From NCBI GenBank assembly GCA_963798745.1, contig CAWCUF010000008.1, positions 1-41,927 of the forward strand: a stretch of 41,927 nucleotides of DNA. The letters run 5' to 3'. The position numbers and the translations under genes were made by a program. Below the pieces are notes generated by a model. That model was not told the DNA's origin. It saw nothing but the letters and a program-made list of their open reading frames with translations, and made no database searches. Positions 7,052 to 15,294 of the stretch are shown here, one piece after another (within the stretch, counting starts at the first letter, position 1; every line of letters begins with the position of its first letter). This DNA comes from Prado023 sp963798745. Lineage in GTDB: Bacteria > Actinomycetota > Actinomycetes > S36-B12 > CAIYMF01.

Positions 7052-8638
7052 CTAGTCGGGGTCCTTCACCCAGTGCGCGAGCTGCTTGGGCAGCGTCTCG
7101 CCCCGGAAGAACGCCGGCGCCCGCACGTTCCAGAACGCCATCACCGGGATCGCCAGGAGCATGCCGATCACGCCGATGATGAACACCGTGCCCACCCCCC
7201 GGAAGGCGTTGCCCGAGCCGTAGTCCGGGTCGGTCATGTTGCGCGCCTCGAGCACCAGGACGGCCATCAGGATCACCGAGGAGATCGCCGGCAGGATCAC
7301 CTGCCCGAAGGCGGTGCGCACCGAACCGAAGGCGGTCCGGTGGAAGTACACGGCACACGACAGCGCGGCCACGATGTAGTACACGCAGATCGAGATGCCC
7401 ACGCTGTAGACCGAGTCCTGCACGATGGCGTCACTGGTCAGGCTCAGGCCGAGGTAGATGGACAGGCTGAGCAGGCCCATGAACCAGGTGGCGAACTTCG
7501 GCGAGCGCGAGGCCTCGTCGACGTTGGCGAACCTGTTGGGCAACGCCTTGTAGGTGGCCATCGCCAACAGGCCGCGCGCGGTCGGCATGACGGTGGACAT
7601 GGTCGCCGAGAACGCCGAGATCCCCACGATCAGCGCGGCCACGACCGCGCCCTGGCTGCCGACCACCTCGCTGGCCATGACGTTGAACACGTCGTCGATG
7701 TTGTCCTCGAAGGTGATGCTCAGCGGGTCGGCCTCGTCGATGCCCGCGTAGGCCAGCGCGGCGATGGCGAAGATCACGTAGGTCACCAGGATGATGCCCA
7801 TCGAGATGATGCCGGTGCGCCCGGCCTCGGCGGCGTCACCCGCGGACTCCTCGCTCATCGCCAGCGAGGCGTCGAACCCCCAGAAGATGAACAGGGCCAC
7901 CAGGAACCCGCCCAGCATCGTGTCGAAGCTGTCGATGGCCATCGGGTTGAGCCACTGCCAGGAGAACCCCTCCGCCGAGGGGGCACTGTCCCCGCGCAGC
8001 ACCGCCAGCAGCAGCAGGCCGGCGAACAGGATCAGCCCGCCGTACTGGATCACCGTGAGCGTCAGCGTGGTGCGGGAGGACTCCTCGGCCCCCCGGGCCA
8101 CCAGCCAGGTGGTCAGCAGGATGAATCCGGCGGCGATGCCCATCCGCAGCAGCAGCGGCGGGTCCTCGAGCCCGGCGACGGTCACCACGGAGTTGACCAT
8201 GATCTCGGCCGCGCCGACCCCGGCCAGGGTGCTGGACAGGAACAGCCCCCACCCGCCGAGCCAGCCGATCCGCGGGCCGACGGCCATCGAACCCCAGGTG
8301 AACACAGTGCCGGAGTCCCGGGCCACCGTGGTCATGTGCTTGTAGGCCAGCGCGACGAAGAACATCGGGATCACCGAGATCACGAAGATGATCGGCAACT
8401 GGTAGCCGGACTCCAGCGCCCCGTACCCCAGCGCGCCGGTCAGCGAATAGGCCGGAGCGGTCGCGGCCAGGCCGATCGCGACTGCCGCCACGATGGACAC
8501 CGAGCCCTTGCGCAGGCCCTTCTCGCGCAGGTCGTGCGCCCCGACCTGCGCATGCTCGTGGGCGTGCTGGCCGCGCGGGCGCGCCCCGCCGCCCTTGTTC
8601 GGTGCGCTGCCGCCTCGGCCGTCCGATGCAGGTTTCAC
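7052..8638 (-). CDS. APC-superfamily amino acid permease
   Basis: A 528-residue secondary transporter with about 12-14 predicted membrane helices. It has the APC-type first helix region (VAAVAIGLAATAPAYSLTGAL), where an unwound Gly/Ala segment binds the substrate. Likely an amino acid or polyamine importer or exchanger; specificity is unknown. The first ~35 residues are a Gly/His-rich cytoplasmic tail containing HAHEHAQVGAHD. The GTG at 8638 is preferred over the in-frame ATG at 8653, because GGGAGG lies within the latter's first codons at the right distance for the GTG. TAGGCT about 55 bp upstream may be the -10. It follows UPF0182 on the same strand but is separated by a hairpin. Confidence 0.87.
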   Translation of the reverse strand: MKPASDGRGGSAPNKGGGARPRGQHAHEHAQVGAHDLREKGLRKGSVSIVAAVAIGLAATAPAYSLTGALGYGALESGYQLPIIFVISVIPMFFVALAYKHMTTVARDSGTVFTWGSMAVGPRIGWLGGWGLFLSSTLAGVGAAEIMVNSVVTVAGLEDPPLLLRMGIAAGFILLTTWLVARGAEESSRTTLTLTVIQYGGLILFAGLLLLAVLRGDSAPSAEGFSWQWLNPMAIDSFDTMLGGFLVALFIFWGFDASLAMSEESAGDAAEAGRTGIISMGIILVTYVIFAIAALAYAGIDEADPLSITFEDNIDDVFNVMASEVVGSQGAVVAALIVGISAFSATMSTVMPTARGLLAMATYKALPNRFANVDEASRSPKFATWFMGLLSLSIYLGLSLTSDAIVQDSVYSVGISICVYYIVAALSCAVYFHRTAFGSVRTAFGQVILPAISSVILMAVLVLEARNMTDPDYGSGNAFRGVGTVFIIGVIGMLLAIPVMAFWNVRAPAFFRGETLPKQLAHWVKDPD

Positions 8639-8714
8639 GTGCTCGCCTCCCATGCGGGCCGGCTGCCCGAACCGGGCCGCCCGGTCGATGAGCCTAGCGA
8701 GCCCCGAGCGGGCA

Positions 8715-8754
8715 TGAGCGACCGGAGACGCCGCCGCTCAGCGCCGGTCGCTCA
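8715..8754 (-). terminator. Inverted repeat after UPF0182
   Basis: The arms TGAGCGACCGG (8715-8725) and CCGGTCGCTCA (8744-8754) match perfectly over 11 bp around an 18-nt loop. It sits between the UPF0182 stop (8879) and the permease start, so it probably ends the UPF0182 transcript. Confidence 0.6.
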
Positions 8755-8878
8755 GGTCACCAGCAGCCCGGCGGCCGCGGCCGGAGCGGCTCGGCCACCG
8801 GGCAGCCGCGAGCCGGCCGACGACAGCCGCGCCCCGAGCCCCCACACACCCCGCCCGACCGGACGAGCGTGCGCCGGC

Positions 8879-11866
8879 TCAGGCGGAATCCGCCGGCACG
8901 TCTGGCGCCGGCGACACTTCCTCGACCGGCGGCACGGCCGGGTCCGGCTCCCCGGAGGCGGCATCGTCAGGTGCCGCTGCCTCCGGCGCGGTCGTCCCGG
9001 TGATCCGGCGCTGCGCGGCGGCGGCGCGATCCAGGGCTGCCTTCAGGTCGTCCTGCGCGCTGCCGTAGGCCGCGAAGTCACCCTCGGCCAGGGCTGTCTC
9101 GCCGCGGATGAAGGCGTCCTGAGCATCGGCCAGGGCCTTGATCAGGTCGGCTTGCGCGTCCTCGGTCGGCTCCCCGGCCCCCTCCCCCGGGTCACCACCA
9201 TCCTGTTCTGGGGCCTTGCCGGAGAACACGTCGGCCAGCGCCTCGGTGAGGGTGTTGCGCAGCACGGTCGTGTCGCCGTAGGTCACCAGCACCTTGCGCA
9301 GCAGCGGGAAGCCGGCGGTCTGCGCGGCGCGGACGTACACGGGCTCCACGTAGAGCAGCCCATCGCTGACCGGCAGCGAGAGCAGGTTGCCGAACTCGAC
9401 CTCGGCCCCACCGCGGCGCAGCAGGGTCAGCTGCTCGGCGATCGCGGGTTCGGACTCGAAGTTGTTCTGCACCTGGGTCGGCCCGGGCACCGTGGTGTTC
9501 CGGGGCAGTTGGAGCACCCGGATCGTGCCGTAGGTCGGCCCCGGATCGGAGTCCACCGCCATGAACGCGGCCAGCGTCTGACGGTTCTTCGGCGCGAACG
9601 TGGTCGTCAGGGAGAACCTCGGTTGCGTGGTGCCGGGCATCCGCAGGGTCAGGTAGTACGGCGGCTGCGGCGAGGAGACGGCCCGGTTGGTCGGGTCATC
9701 GGGGATGGTCCAGAAGTCCTGGCCGTTGTAGAAGCTGGCCGGGTCCTGCACGTGGTAGCGCGAGAGGATCTTGCGCTGCACCTTGAACAGGTCCTCGGGG
9801 TAGCGGAAGTGATCCACCAGCTCCTGGGGGGCCGCATCCAGCGGGGTGACCGTGTTGCCGAAGGCCTTGGTCCAGGTCTGCAGCAGCGGGTCGGTGGGGT
9901 CCCACGCGTAGAGGGTCACCGTGCCGTCATAGGCGTCGACCACGGCCTTGACCGAGTTGCGCAGGTAGTTGATCCGCGCGCTGGGCAGGGCGGTCACCGA
10001 GGTGGAGGTGGCGGTGATCGCATCGGTCGTGGCGTCGCTGAGCGTGGTCCGCGAGGAGTACGGGTAGGCGTTGGTGGTCGTGTAGGAGTCGATGATCCAC
10101 TTCACCCGGCCGTCGACGACCACCGGGTACGGGTCGCCGTCGGTGGTCAGCCACGGCGCCACCTTGTTGACCCGGGTGACCGGCTCACGGTCGAACAGGA
10201 TCACCGACTCGGAGTTCACCAGCGAGCTCAGCACGATGTTCGGGTCCTGGAAGCGCGCTGCGAACAGCAGCTTGTTGAAGATGTTGCCGACCGGGACGCC
10301 GCCCTCGCCGGTGTAGGTGTTGTTGCGCTGGCCGGTCGGCGAGGTGTCGTCGGGGAAGTCCAGCTCACGGGGCTCGCTGCCCTCCGGTCCGCCGACGATG
10401 GAGTAGTTCGGGGACTCCTCGCCGAAGTAGATGCGGGGCTGCTTGATGTCCAGCTCACCGATCGGGGGGATGTCGGAGGCGAAGAAGCCGGGCCGGCCGT
10501 CGCCCTGGATGGTGTTGTCGTAGGCGGCCACGACGCCGAAGCCGTGCGTGTAGACGGCGTGGTCGTTGGCCCAGTTGCGCTCCCCCACGCCGTCGAGGTT
10601 GACCTCGCGCACGGCGATGACCGCACCCCGGTCGGTGCCGTCGAGGGCGTAGCGGTCGATGTCCAGGATGTCGGGGAACGAGTAGAAGCCGCGGATCTGC
10701 TGGAGCTGGCGGAACGTGGGCGACACGACCGCCGGGTCGAGCAGGCGGATGTTGTCCAGCGTGCCGGCATCCTCCTGGAGGGTCTCGACGCTGGCCGCGC
10801 CCTCACCGGAGTAGTCCTGGAAGTCCGCGTCGGCCAGGCCGTACGCGGCCCGGGTGGCGTCGATGTTGCGCTGGATGAACGGCTGCTCGCGCACGACCTC
10901 CGAGGGCTTGACCTGGAACTGCTGGACGATCGCCGGGTAGATCCCACCGATCACCAGCGCGGAGACCGCAAGCAGCCCGGTGCCGACCAGCGGCAGGATC
11001 CAGCCCGCCCGGAACGCGTTGGCGAAGAACAGGACCGCGCAGACCAGCGCCACGACCACCAGGATGTTCTTGGCCGGCAGCACCGCGTTCACGTCGCGGT
11101 ACTTCAGGCCGGTGAAGCCGTCGACCAGCGGTTCGGCCTTGATCGCCAGGCCGTAGCGGTCCAGCCAGTAGCCCATCGCCTTGAGCAGCATGAACAGCCC
11201 ACCGAGGATGGACAGTTGCACGTGCGCCGCCCGGCTGGTGCGCGGTGAGGGGCCCTGCAGGCGCAGGCCGCCGTACACGTAGTGGGTGATCCCAGCGGCC
11301 AGCAGGCAGATCAGCAGCACGGCCACGCCGAACCCGAGGACGAAGCGCAGGAACGGGTACTGCAGGGCGAAGAAGCCGATGTCGGTGTTGAACTGGGGGT
11401 CGGTCTCGCCGAACGGCGTCGAGTGCCGGAAGGCCAGGAAGGACTGCCACTGCGAGGAGGCCGACATCCCGGCCATGACGCCCAGGAGCGCGGGCACGCC
11501 GATGAGGATCAGCCGGTGGAAGGGCTCCAGCGTCGCGCGATAGCGCTCGAGGGAGACCTGCTCGGCCGAGACCACTCCCAGTTCGGGCTGGGATCGGTGC
11601 GCGAGCCACATGGTCACCCCGACTGCGGTGGCCATGATCAGGCCGAACAACAGGAACAGTCCGACCTGCGTGATCAACAGGGTGCTGAACACAGAGGTCT
11701 TGTCCACCGAGGCGTACCAGAGGTAGTCGGTGTAGAAGGAGGTGAAGATCATGAACGCGATCCCGAGCACGCCCAGGACGATCAACGTGGGGACCAGGGG
11801 GCCGGGTTTGCGGGCCGGTGCGGTCGGGGCGGGTCGTCGGGGCGGGGTCGGCATCTCGAAGCTCAC
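8879..11866 (-). CDS. UPF0182 family integral membrane protein
   Basis: A 995-residue member of UPF0182 (COG1615), a family conserved in actinobacteria and some other bacteria with unknown function. After a short Pro/Arg-rich start there are about seven membrane helices within the first ~320 residues. They include the hallmark FYTDYLWYASVDKTSVF at about residue 50. A large region rich in beta structure, predicted extracytoplasmic, follows. The C-terminal ~100 residues are Ala/Asp/Glu/Pro-rich and contain a coiled-coil-like QDAFIRGETALAEGDFAAYG segment. GTG 11866 was chosen because TAGTTT lies 7 nt upstream, giving a leaderless transcript; ATG 11854 is the alternative. It is divergent from the PPA1309 gene, an arrangement typical for this locus. 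Confidence 0.92.
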   Translation of the reverse strand: MSFEMPTPPRRPAPTAPARKPGPLVPTLIVLGVLGIAFMIFTSFYTDYLWYASVDKTSVFSTLLITQVGLFLLFGLIMATAVGVTMWLAHRSQPELGVVSAEQVSLERYRATLEPFHRLILIGVPALLGVMAGMSASSQWQSFLAFRHSTPFGETDPQFNTDIGFFALQYPFLRFVLGFGVAVLLICLLAAGITHYVYGGLRLQGPSPRTSRAAHVQLSILGGLFMLLKAMGYWLDRYGLAIKAEPLVDGFTGLKYRDVNAVLPAKNILVVVALVCAVLFFANAFRAGWILPLVGTGLLAVSALVIGGIYPAIVQQFQVKPSEVVREQPFIQRNIDATRAAYGLADADFQDYSGEGAASVETLQEDAGTLDNIRLLDPAVVSPTFRQLQQIRGFYSFPDILDIDRYALDGTDRGAVIAVREVNLDGVGERNWANDHAVYTHGFGVVAAYDNTIQGDGRPGFFASDIPPIGELDIKQPRIYFGEESPNYSIVGGPEGSEPRELDFPDDTSPTGQRNNTYTGEGGVPVGNIFNKLLFAARFQDPNIVLSSLVNSESVILFDREPVTRVNKVAPWLTTDGDPYPVVVDGRVKWIIDSYTTTNAYPYSSRTTLSDATTDAITATSTSVTALPSARINYLRNSVKAVVDAYDGTVTLYAWDPTDPLLQTWTKAFGNTVTPLDAAPQELVDHFRYPEDLFKVQRKILSRYHVQDPASFYNGQDFWTIPDDPTNRAVSSPQPPYYLTLRMPGTTQPRFSLTTTFAPKNRQTLAAFMAVDSDPGPTYGTIRVLQLPRNTTVPGPTQVQNNFESEPAIAEQLTLLRRGGAEVEFGNLLSLPVSDGLLYVEPVYVRAAQTAGFPLLRKVLVTYGDTTVLRNTLTEALADVFSGKAPEQDGGDPGEGAGEPTEDAQADLIKALADAQDAFIRGETALAEGDFAAYGSAQDDLKAALDRAAAAQRRITGTTAPEAAAPDDAASGEPDPAVPPVEEVSPAPDVPADSA

Positions 11867-11873
11867 AGGGGCA

Positions 11874-11879
11874 AAACTA
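11874..11879 (-). promoter_or_regulatory. -10 hexamer TAGTTT for UPF0182
   Basis: On the minus strand TAGTTT is followed by seven bases and the GTG at 11866. No ribosome binding site intervenes, which is consistent with leaderless expression. Confidence 0.45.
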
Positions 11880-12031
11880 CCTGTTTCCGGGCGATCCCAC
11901 TGCCGACGCTGACCCGCGGACGCCCCCACGGGGGCTGGGCGGGCCTCCTGGGGCAAGGTTCCGCGGAAGGCGTACCGGCGCACAACCTGCCCCGAACGTA
12001 CTCCGAACGTGCCCCGGTCCGGAGCCGACCC

Positions 12032-12099
12032 GTGGTGGCGGCGGTGGCGGTGACGGTGGAGGTAGCGGTGGTGGCGCCTGGCGGCGTGGTGGTGGTGCC
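12032..12099 (+). repeat. GGT-rich low-complexity tract
   Basis: A run of imperfect GGTGGCGGT/GGTGGTGG units in the 353-bp divergent gap between UPF0182 and the PPA1309 gene. No gene is credible here. The rest of the gap holds the two opposing promoters. Confidence 0.6.
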
Positions 12100-12206
12100 T
12101 GAGCGCTCCGGGTCGTGACGGCTCAGGCTGCTCGGGCCTGGGCCGAGTCGCCTGCGCCGCAGCCTGCGCGCACCGAGGCCGACACCCCCAGGATCGGCCC
12201 GGCTGG

Positions 12207-12212
12207 GACAAT
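12207..12212 (+). promoter_or_regulatory. -10 hexamer GACAAT for the PPA1309 gene
   Basis: GACAAT ends 7 nt before the ATG at 12220. It overlaps the other candidate ATG (12211), which argues for 12220 as a leaderless start. Confidence 0.4.
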
Positions 12213-12219
12213 GGCGCCC

Positions 12220-12975
12220 ATGGACTCCCCCGACCTGTTCGCCGCTGCCATGGACATCGAGCGCCACGTGGCCTCGCAGGGCTGGGACCAGCCCGCGCTG
12301 CTGTTCGCCCTGGTGCCCACCGAGCGCATCCGCGCCGACCAGCCGGAGCTGGCCGCGGAATTGGGCGTGACCGACGGCGGCCCCGCGCTGACCACCTTCG
12401 AGCAGCCCGCTCCCCCCGACGAGGAGGAGCTCGACGAGTTCCTGGCCCGGATCGAGTGGCCGGCCGAGATCGTGGGCGCCGCGCTGGTGGTCGAGCGGCT
12501 GGTGCTGCCGCCCGGGGCCGAGGCCCAGATCGCGGACCGACCCGACGCCGCGGCGGCCGCCCGCGCGCACCCCGACGCCCGGGACATGCGGATCGTGGCG
12601 GCCGTGACCCGCGACGGTGACCGGATGTGCGTGCTGCGCCTGCGCGGGGTGGTGGCGGGCGCCGATGATCCTCCGGCCGGCAAGCCCGCGGCCAGTGGGT
12701 TCGAGTCGGACGACGCGGCCCACGCGGACCTGGCCTCCCCGTCCGAGGGCGCGTCCCCCGCGCAAGAGGCGCCCCAGGGCCTCGGCGGCCCGCCTTCCGA
12801 GGGGTCGCACACCGTCGGCGGTCCCGCTGCCGACGGGTCGCACACCGTCGGCGGTCCCGCTGTCGACGGATCGCAACGTCCCGGCGGGCTCGCGCCCGAT
12901 GCGCAGGACGAGGTCCTCACCGGTCCCGATCTCGTCCCCGGCCTGGCCGACGCCCTACTGGCCACGTTCCACTGA
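12220..12975 (+). CDS. PPA1309 family protein
   Basis: A 251-residue protein that I recognise as PPA1309 family. This is a conserved actinobacterial family of unknown function, regularly beside UPF0182 and the PDZ/S16 protease. The conserved part is residues ~1-140 (WDQPALLFALVPT, then FLARIEWPAEIVGAALVVERLVLP, then DVRIV-like MRIVAAVTRDG and MCVLRLRG). The C-terminal ~110 residues are a non-conserved tail rich in Pro, Gly, Ser and Asp, carrying 11-residue tandem repeats. No membrane segment is seen. ATG 12220 is preferred on promoter spacing; ATG 12211 in the same frame adds three residues. Confidence 0.87.
   Translation: MDSPDLFAAAMDIERHVASQGWDQPALLFALVPTERIRADQPELAAELGVTDGGPALTTFEQPAPPDEEELDEFLARIEWPAEIVGAALVVERLVLPPGAEAQIADRPDAAAAARAHPDARDMRIVAAVTRDGDRMCVLRLRGVVAGADDPPAGKPAASGFESDDAAHADLASPSEGASPAQEAPQGLGGPPSEGSHTVGGPAADGSHTVGGPAVDGSQRPGGLAPDAQDEVLTGPDLVPGLADALLATFH
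12802..12867 (+). repeat. 33-bp tandem repeat inside the PPA1309 gene
   Basis: Two nearly identical 33-nt units (12802-12834 and 12835-12867) encode GSHTVGGPAAD and GSHTVGGPAVD. A decayed third unit (GSQRPGGLAPD) follows. Copy number is likely to vary between strains because the unit keeps the frame. Confidence 0.8.
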
Positions 12976-12992
12976 GGGCGCCGCCCCCCGCT

Positions 12993-13090
12993 GGTCGGCC
13001 GACTGGATCCGCTCCCCTTTCGCCGATCCGCTCCCGGAATTCGGGGAGCAGATCGGGCGAACGGGAGCGGATTCCCTGGAACGCGTCCTG
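12993..13090. repeat. Family B four-box palindromic element, copy 1
   Basis: Boxes ATCCGCTCCC at 13007-13016 and 13026-13035 are followed by GGGAGCAGAT at 13044-13053 and GGGAGCGGAT at 13063-13072. The start-to-start steps are 19, 18 and 19 bp, symmetrical about a GGAATTCG centre. Outer flanks GGTCGGCCGACTG and GAACGCGTCC are shared with copy 2 at 34 kb. It is intergenic between convergent genes, next to a family A element. Confidence 0.85.
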
Positions 13091-13150
13091 GGACTTGACC
13101 ACAGACATAGTGACCCCCCGCCGCCCCCGCCGCCCAGCCCCGCGCCAGGC

Positions 13151-13231
13151 GGATCGATCCAAGATCGCTGGGCTGCGAGCGACTTCATCCAAGTCTCAGG
13201 GGCCCCGCGGCTCGCGAACTTGGATCAATCC
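13151..13231 (-). repeat. Family A three-box palindromic element, copy 2 (reverse)
   Basis: ATCCAAG boxes at 13157-13163 and 13187-13193 are 30 nt apart. The inverted CTTGGAT at 13219-13225 follows after exactly 25 nt. The central spacer holds a GGGGCCCCG palindrome, so a long hairpin could form. Confidence 0.82.
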
Positions 13232-13300
13232 CGACCGTGAGCAGGAGGCCAGGGGGCTCGGCCGTGGGCAGGGGCTCGGCGCTTGGGCGGCAGCGCGCGC

Positions 13301-14788
13301 CTACTCGCTGGTCACTGTGAGGCCGTCTCCGCACTGGGGGAACTCGGCTTCGGGGGTCTTTGCCCACTTCTCCACTGTGTCCCGCGCCTGTGCCAGCGTG
13401 GCCACTGGCACGACGGTCAGACCGTCGGGGACATGGCCGATCACCTCGTCGCAGTTGCTCTCCGGGGCGAGGAACAACCCGACCCCGGCCCGCTGGGCGC
13501 CGACCAGCTTCTGCTGGATCCCGCCGATCGGCCCGACGTTGCCCGCCGGATCGATCGAGCCGGTGCCCGCAACCTGTCCGCCCCCGTTGAGGTAGCCCTC
13601 GGTGAGCATGTCCACGATCGCCAGCGAGAACATCATCCCCGCACTGGGCCCGCCCACGTTGGCGTCGGTGAAGTCGATCTCGAACGGTGGTTCGTAGGCG
13701 ATCCCGACCGTGATGCCCAGGAACGGTTGCGGCCCGCTGCTGGCATCCGGGGCGGAGTCTGGTGAGCCGTCCGGCGCGGTGTCCGGGTCCGCGGTCGGCT
13801 CCGCGGTCGGATCGGCCTGGGGGGGTGGGTTCGGATTGGCCTGGGTGACCACCTCGAGGGTGACCGGCTCGGGGGCGGCCCCCGGTTCGGGGCGGCGCAA
13901 CACGTCGAGCGTGACGGTGTCGCCCACCTCCCGCTCGCGCACCAGCCGGCCGACGTCCGCGGCGGTCTCCACCGGCTCGCCGTCGACCTTCACGATCTGG
14001 TCACCGGCTTCGACGACTCCGTCGGCGGGCGTGCCACCGCCGACCACCGTCACCACCACGGCCCTGGTCGTGGGGATCCCCAACTCGTCCATCGCCGCGG
14101 CGATCGAGTCCGACTGCGACAGGGCGAACAGCTGGTCGTTGCGCTCGGAGACCTCCGCCCCGGTGAACTCGGGTCCGTAGAACGCCTCCCGCGGTACGAC
14201 TGCCCGGTCCGGCGAGGCCCAGCCGACCAGCGCCTCACCGAGGAACACCCCGCCCGAGGACCCGCCGCGCTCGGAGATCGTGGTCATGTCCAGCGCCCCG
14301 GAGGTGGGGTAGGTCGTGGTCCCGGAGATCGTGATCAGCGGCTCGCCGTTCACCTCGCCGATCGTGTTGTACAGCGGTCCGGGGCTGAAGACGAGCAGCG
14401 GCAACTGGGTGATCGACGCGATCGCGATGAACAGCCCACCGGCGATCACGCCCCGGCTGATGGCCCGGGCCCGGGCGCGTTCGCGGCGGGTGCGCGGAGG
14501 CGTGCCGCCCCACCAGAGGATCACGCGGTCCCAGCGGCTGAGCCGGGCAGGGTCGGCGAGCAGCGGTGGCCCGGCCTGCCCTGCGGGCACGGGGGCGGGA
14601 TCGGACTGCGGCCCGGAATCCGACAACGCGCTGGACTGCCATGCGGATTCCGACGCCAGACCGGGCTGACCCGCCGGAGCCGGCCCGGGATCTGTCTGTT
14701 CCGCGGAATCCGACATCGGACCAGACTGACCCGAGGGAGCCTGCGTGGGACCGGACTCACTCCCAAGATCGGGCCTCGGATCGGTCAT
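13301..14788 (-). CDS. PDZ and Lon-type (S16) protease, YlbL-like
   Basis: A 495-residue membrane-anchored serine protease. The first ~90 residues are a repetitive Pro/Ser/Gln-rich cytoplasmic tail. A membrane helix (GVIAGGLFIAIASITQLPLLVF) is at about 113-134. A PDZ domain (VVVTVVGGGTPADGVVEAGD) covers about 245-315, an acidic Pro/Asp linker follows, and then the Lon-type proteolytic domain. The catalytic dyad is visible: Ser382 in GGPSAGM and Lys427 in GGIQQKLVGA, 45 residues apart as expected for S16. The family (COG3480) includes Bacillus YlbL. The ATG overlaps the stop of a small upstream membrane protein gene (ATGA), so the two are translated together. Confidence 0.92.
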   Translation of the reverse strand: MTDPRPDLGSESGPTQAPSGQSGPMSDSAEQTDPGPAPAGQPGLASESAWQSSALSDSGPQSDPAPVPAGQAGPPLLADPARLSRWDRVILWWGGTPPRTRRERARARAISRGVIAGGLFIAIASITQLPLLVFSPGPLYNTIGEVNGEPLITISGTTTYPTSGALDMTTISERGGSSGGVFLGEALVGWASPDRAVVPREAFYGPEFTGAEVSERNDQLFALSQSDSIAAAMDELGIPTTRAVVVTVVGGGTPADGVVEAGDQIVKVDGEPVETAADVGRLVREREVGDTVTLDVLRRPEPGAAPEPVTLEVVTQANPNPPPQADPTAEPTADPDTAPDGSPDSAPDASSGPQPFLGITVGIAYEPPFEIDFTDANVGGPSAGMMFSLAIVDMLTEGYLNGGGQVAGTGSIDPAGNVGPIGGIQQKLVGAQRAGVGLFLAPESNCDEVIGHVPDGLTVVPVATLAQARDTVEKWAKTPEAEFPQCGDGLTVTSE

Positions 14789-14964
14789 GTGCGCGTACCT
14801 GGCGGCGGTTGCCCCAGTGCCTCGGCGAAGCGAGCCAGATCACGAGCATCCTCGGCCGAGCCGGGTTCGGGGCGTGGCCGCGGCCGTCCGCCACGAACTC
14901 CCGCGACGCGCGTGAACACCCAGGCAGCCAGGGTGGCGGTCACCGGGATGAGCCACCAGATCAC
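14785..14964 (-). CDS. Small membrane protein coupled to the PDZ protease
   Basis: A 59-residue protein with one N-terminal membrane helix (VIWWLIPVTATLAAWVF), a basic RGGRPRPRP stretch and a short helical cytoplasmic tail (EDARDLARFAEALG). By the positive-inside rule the tail should be cytoplasmic. A strong AGGAGG precedes the GTG at 14964 by 5 nt. The TGA overlaps the ATG of the protease gene (ATGA). Coding potential is supported by this ribosome binding site, the overlap and the amphipathic composition. I do not recognise a named family. As a single-pass partner made in step with a membrane protease, a role as regulator, adaptor or substrate is possible but inferred. Confidence 0.75.
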   Translation of the reverse strand: MIWWLIPVTATLAAWVFTRVAGVRGGRPRPRPEPGSAEDARDLARFAEALGQPPPGTRT

Positions 14965-14995
14965 GTCGCCTCCTGAGGGTGCGGTGCTGCGCGGG

Positions 14996-15001
14996 AGCCT
15001 A
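14996..15001 (-). promoter_or_regulatory. Candidate -10 TAGGCT for the small protein-protease operon
   Basis: TAGGCT on the minus strand would start transcription near 14989. This leaves a leader of about 25 nt carrying the AGGAGG of the gene at 14964. Confidence 0.4.
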
Positions 15002-15240
15002 CCTCGCGGCGACGCGCGGCAGCGGACAGCAGCATCCCCGCGTCGGGACAACCCCGTCCGCCCAGCGTCCCGGGCCCGCCCGGACCCCGCCCGCCCGGAC
15101 CCGCCCGCCCGGACGCGCCAGCCCGGTAGTGGCCAGCCCATCGGCGGCCAGCCGATTCCAGCCATGATCCGAGTCGCCCACACGAGCACAGCGCTTCTCC
15201 GCAAGAACCACGGGAATCGGCACATCGCCGAGCGCACGCC

Positions 15241-15246
15241 TACCCT
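15241..15246 (+). promoter_or_regulatory. Candidate -10 TACCCT for the metalloprotease operon
   Basis: TACCCT lies 48 bp before the ATG at 15295. That places a leader with the GAGAGGAAGG ribosome binding site between promoter and gene. Confidence 0.35.
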
Positions 15247-15294
15247 TGAGCATGGCCCGTTCCCACCCGGGCCGGTGAGAGGAAGGCAGCACCC

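Noticed and set aside
6920..11248. A 1442-codon open frame on the plus strand
   Set aside because: It runs antisense to the membrane hydrolase, the APC permease and UPF0182. The product is His/Arg/Gln/Gly-rich with no domain, as expected for the antisense of high-GC genes.
12115..12219. Longer N terminus for the PPA1309 protein
   Set aside because: The extra residues are Ala/Pro/Arg-rich and overlap the promoter. The ATG at 12220 has a -10 hexamer seven bases upstream.
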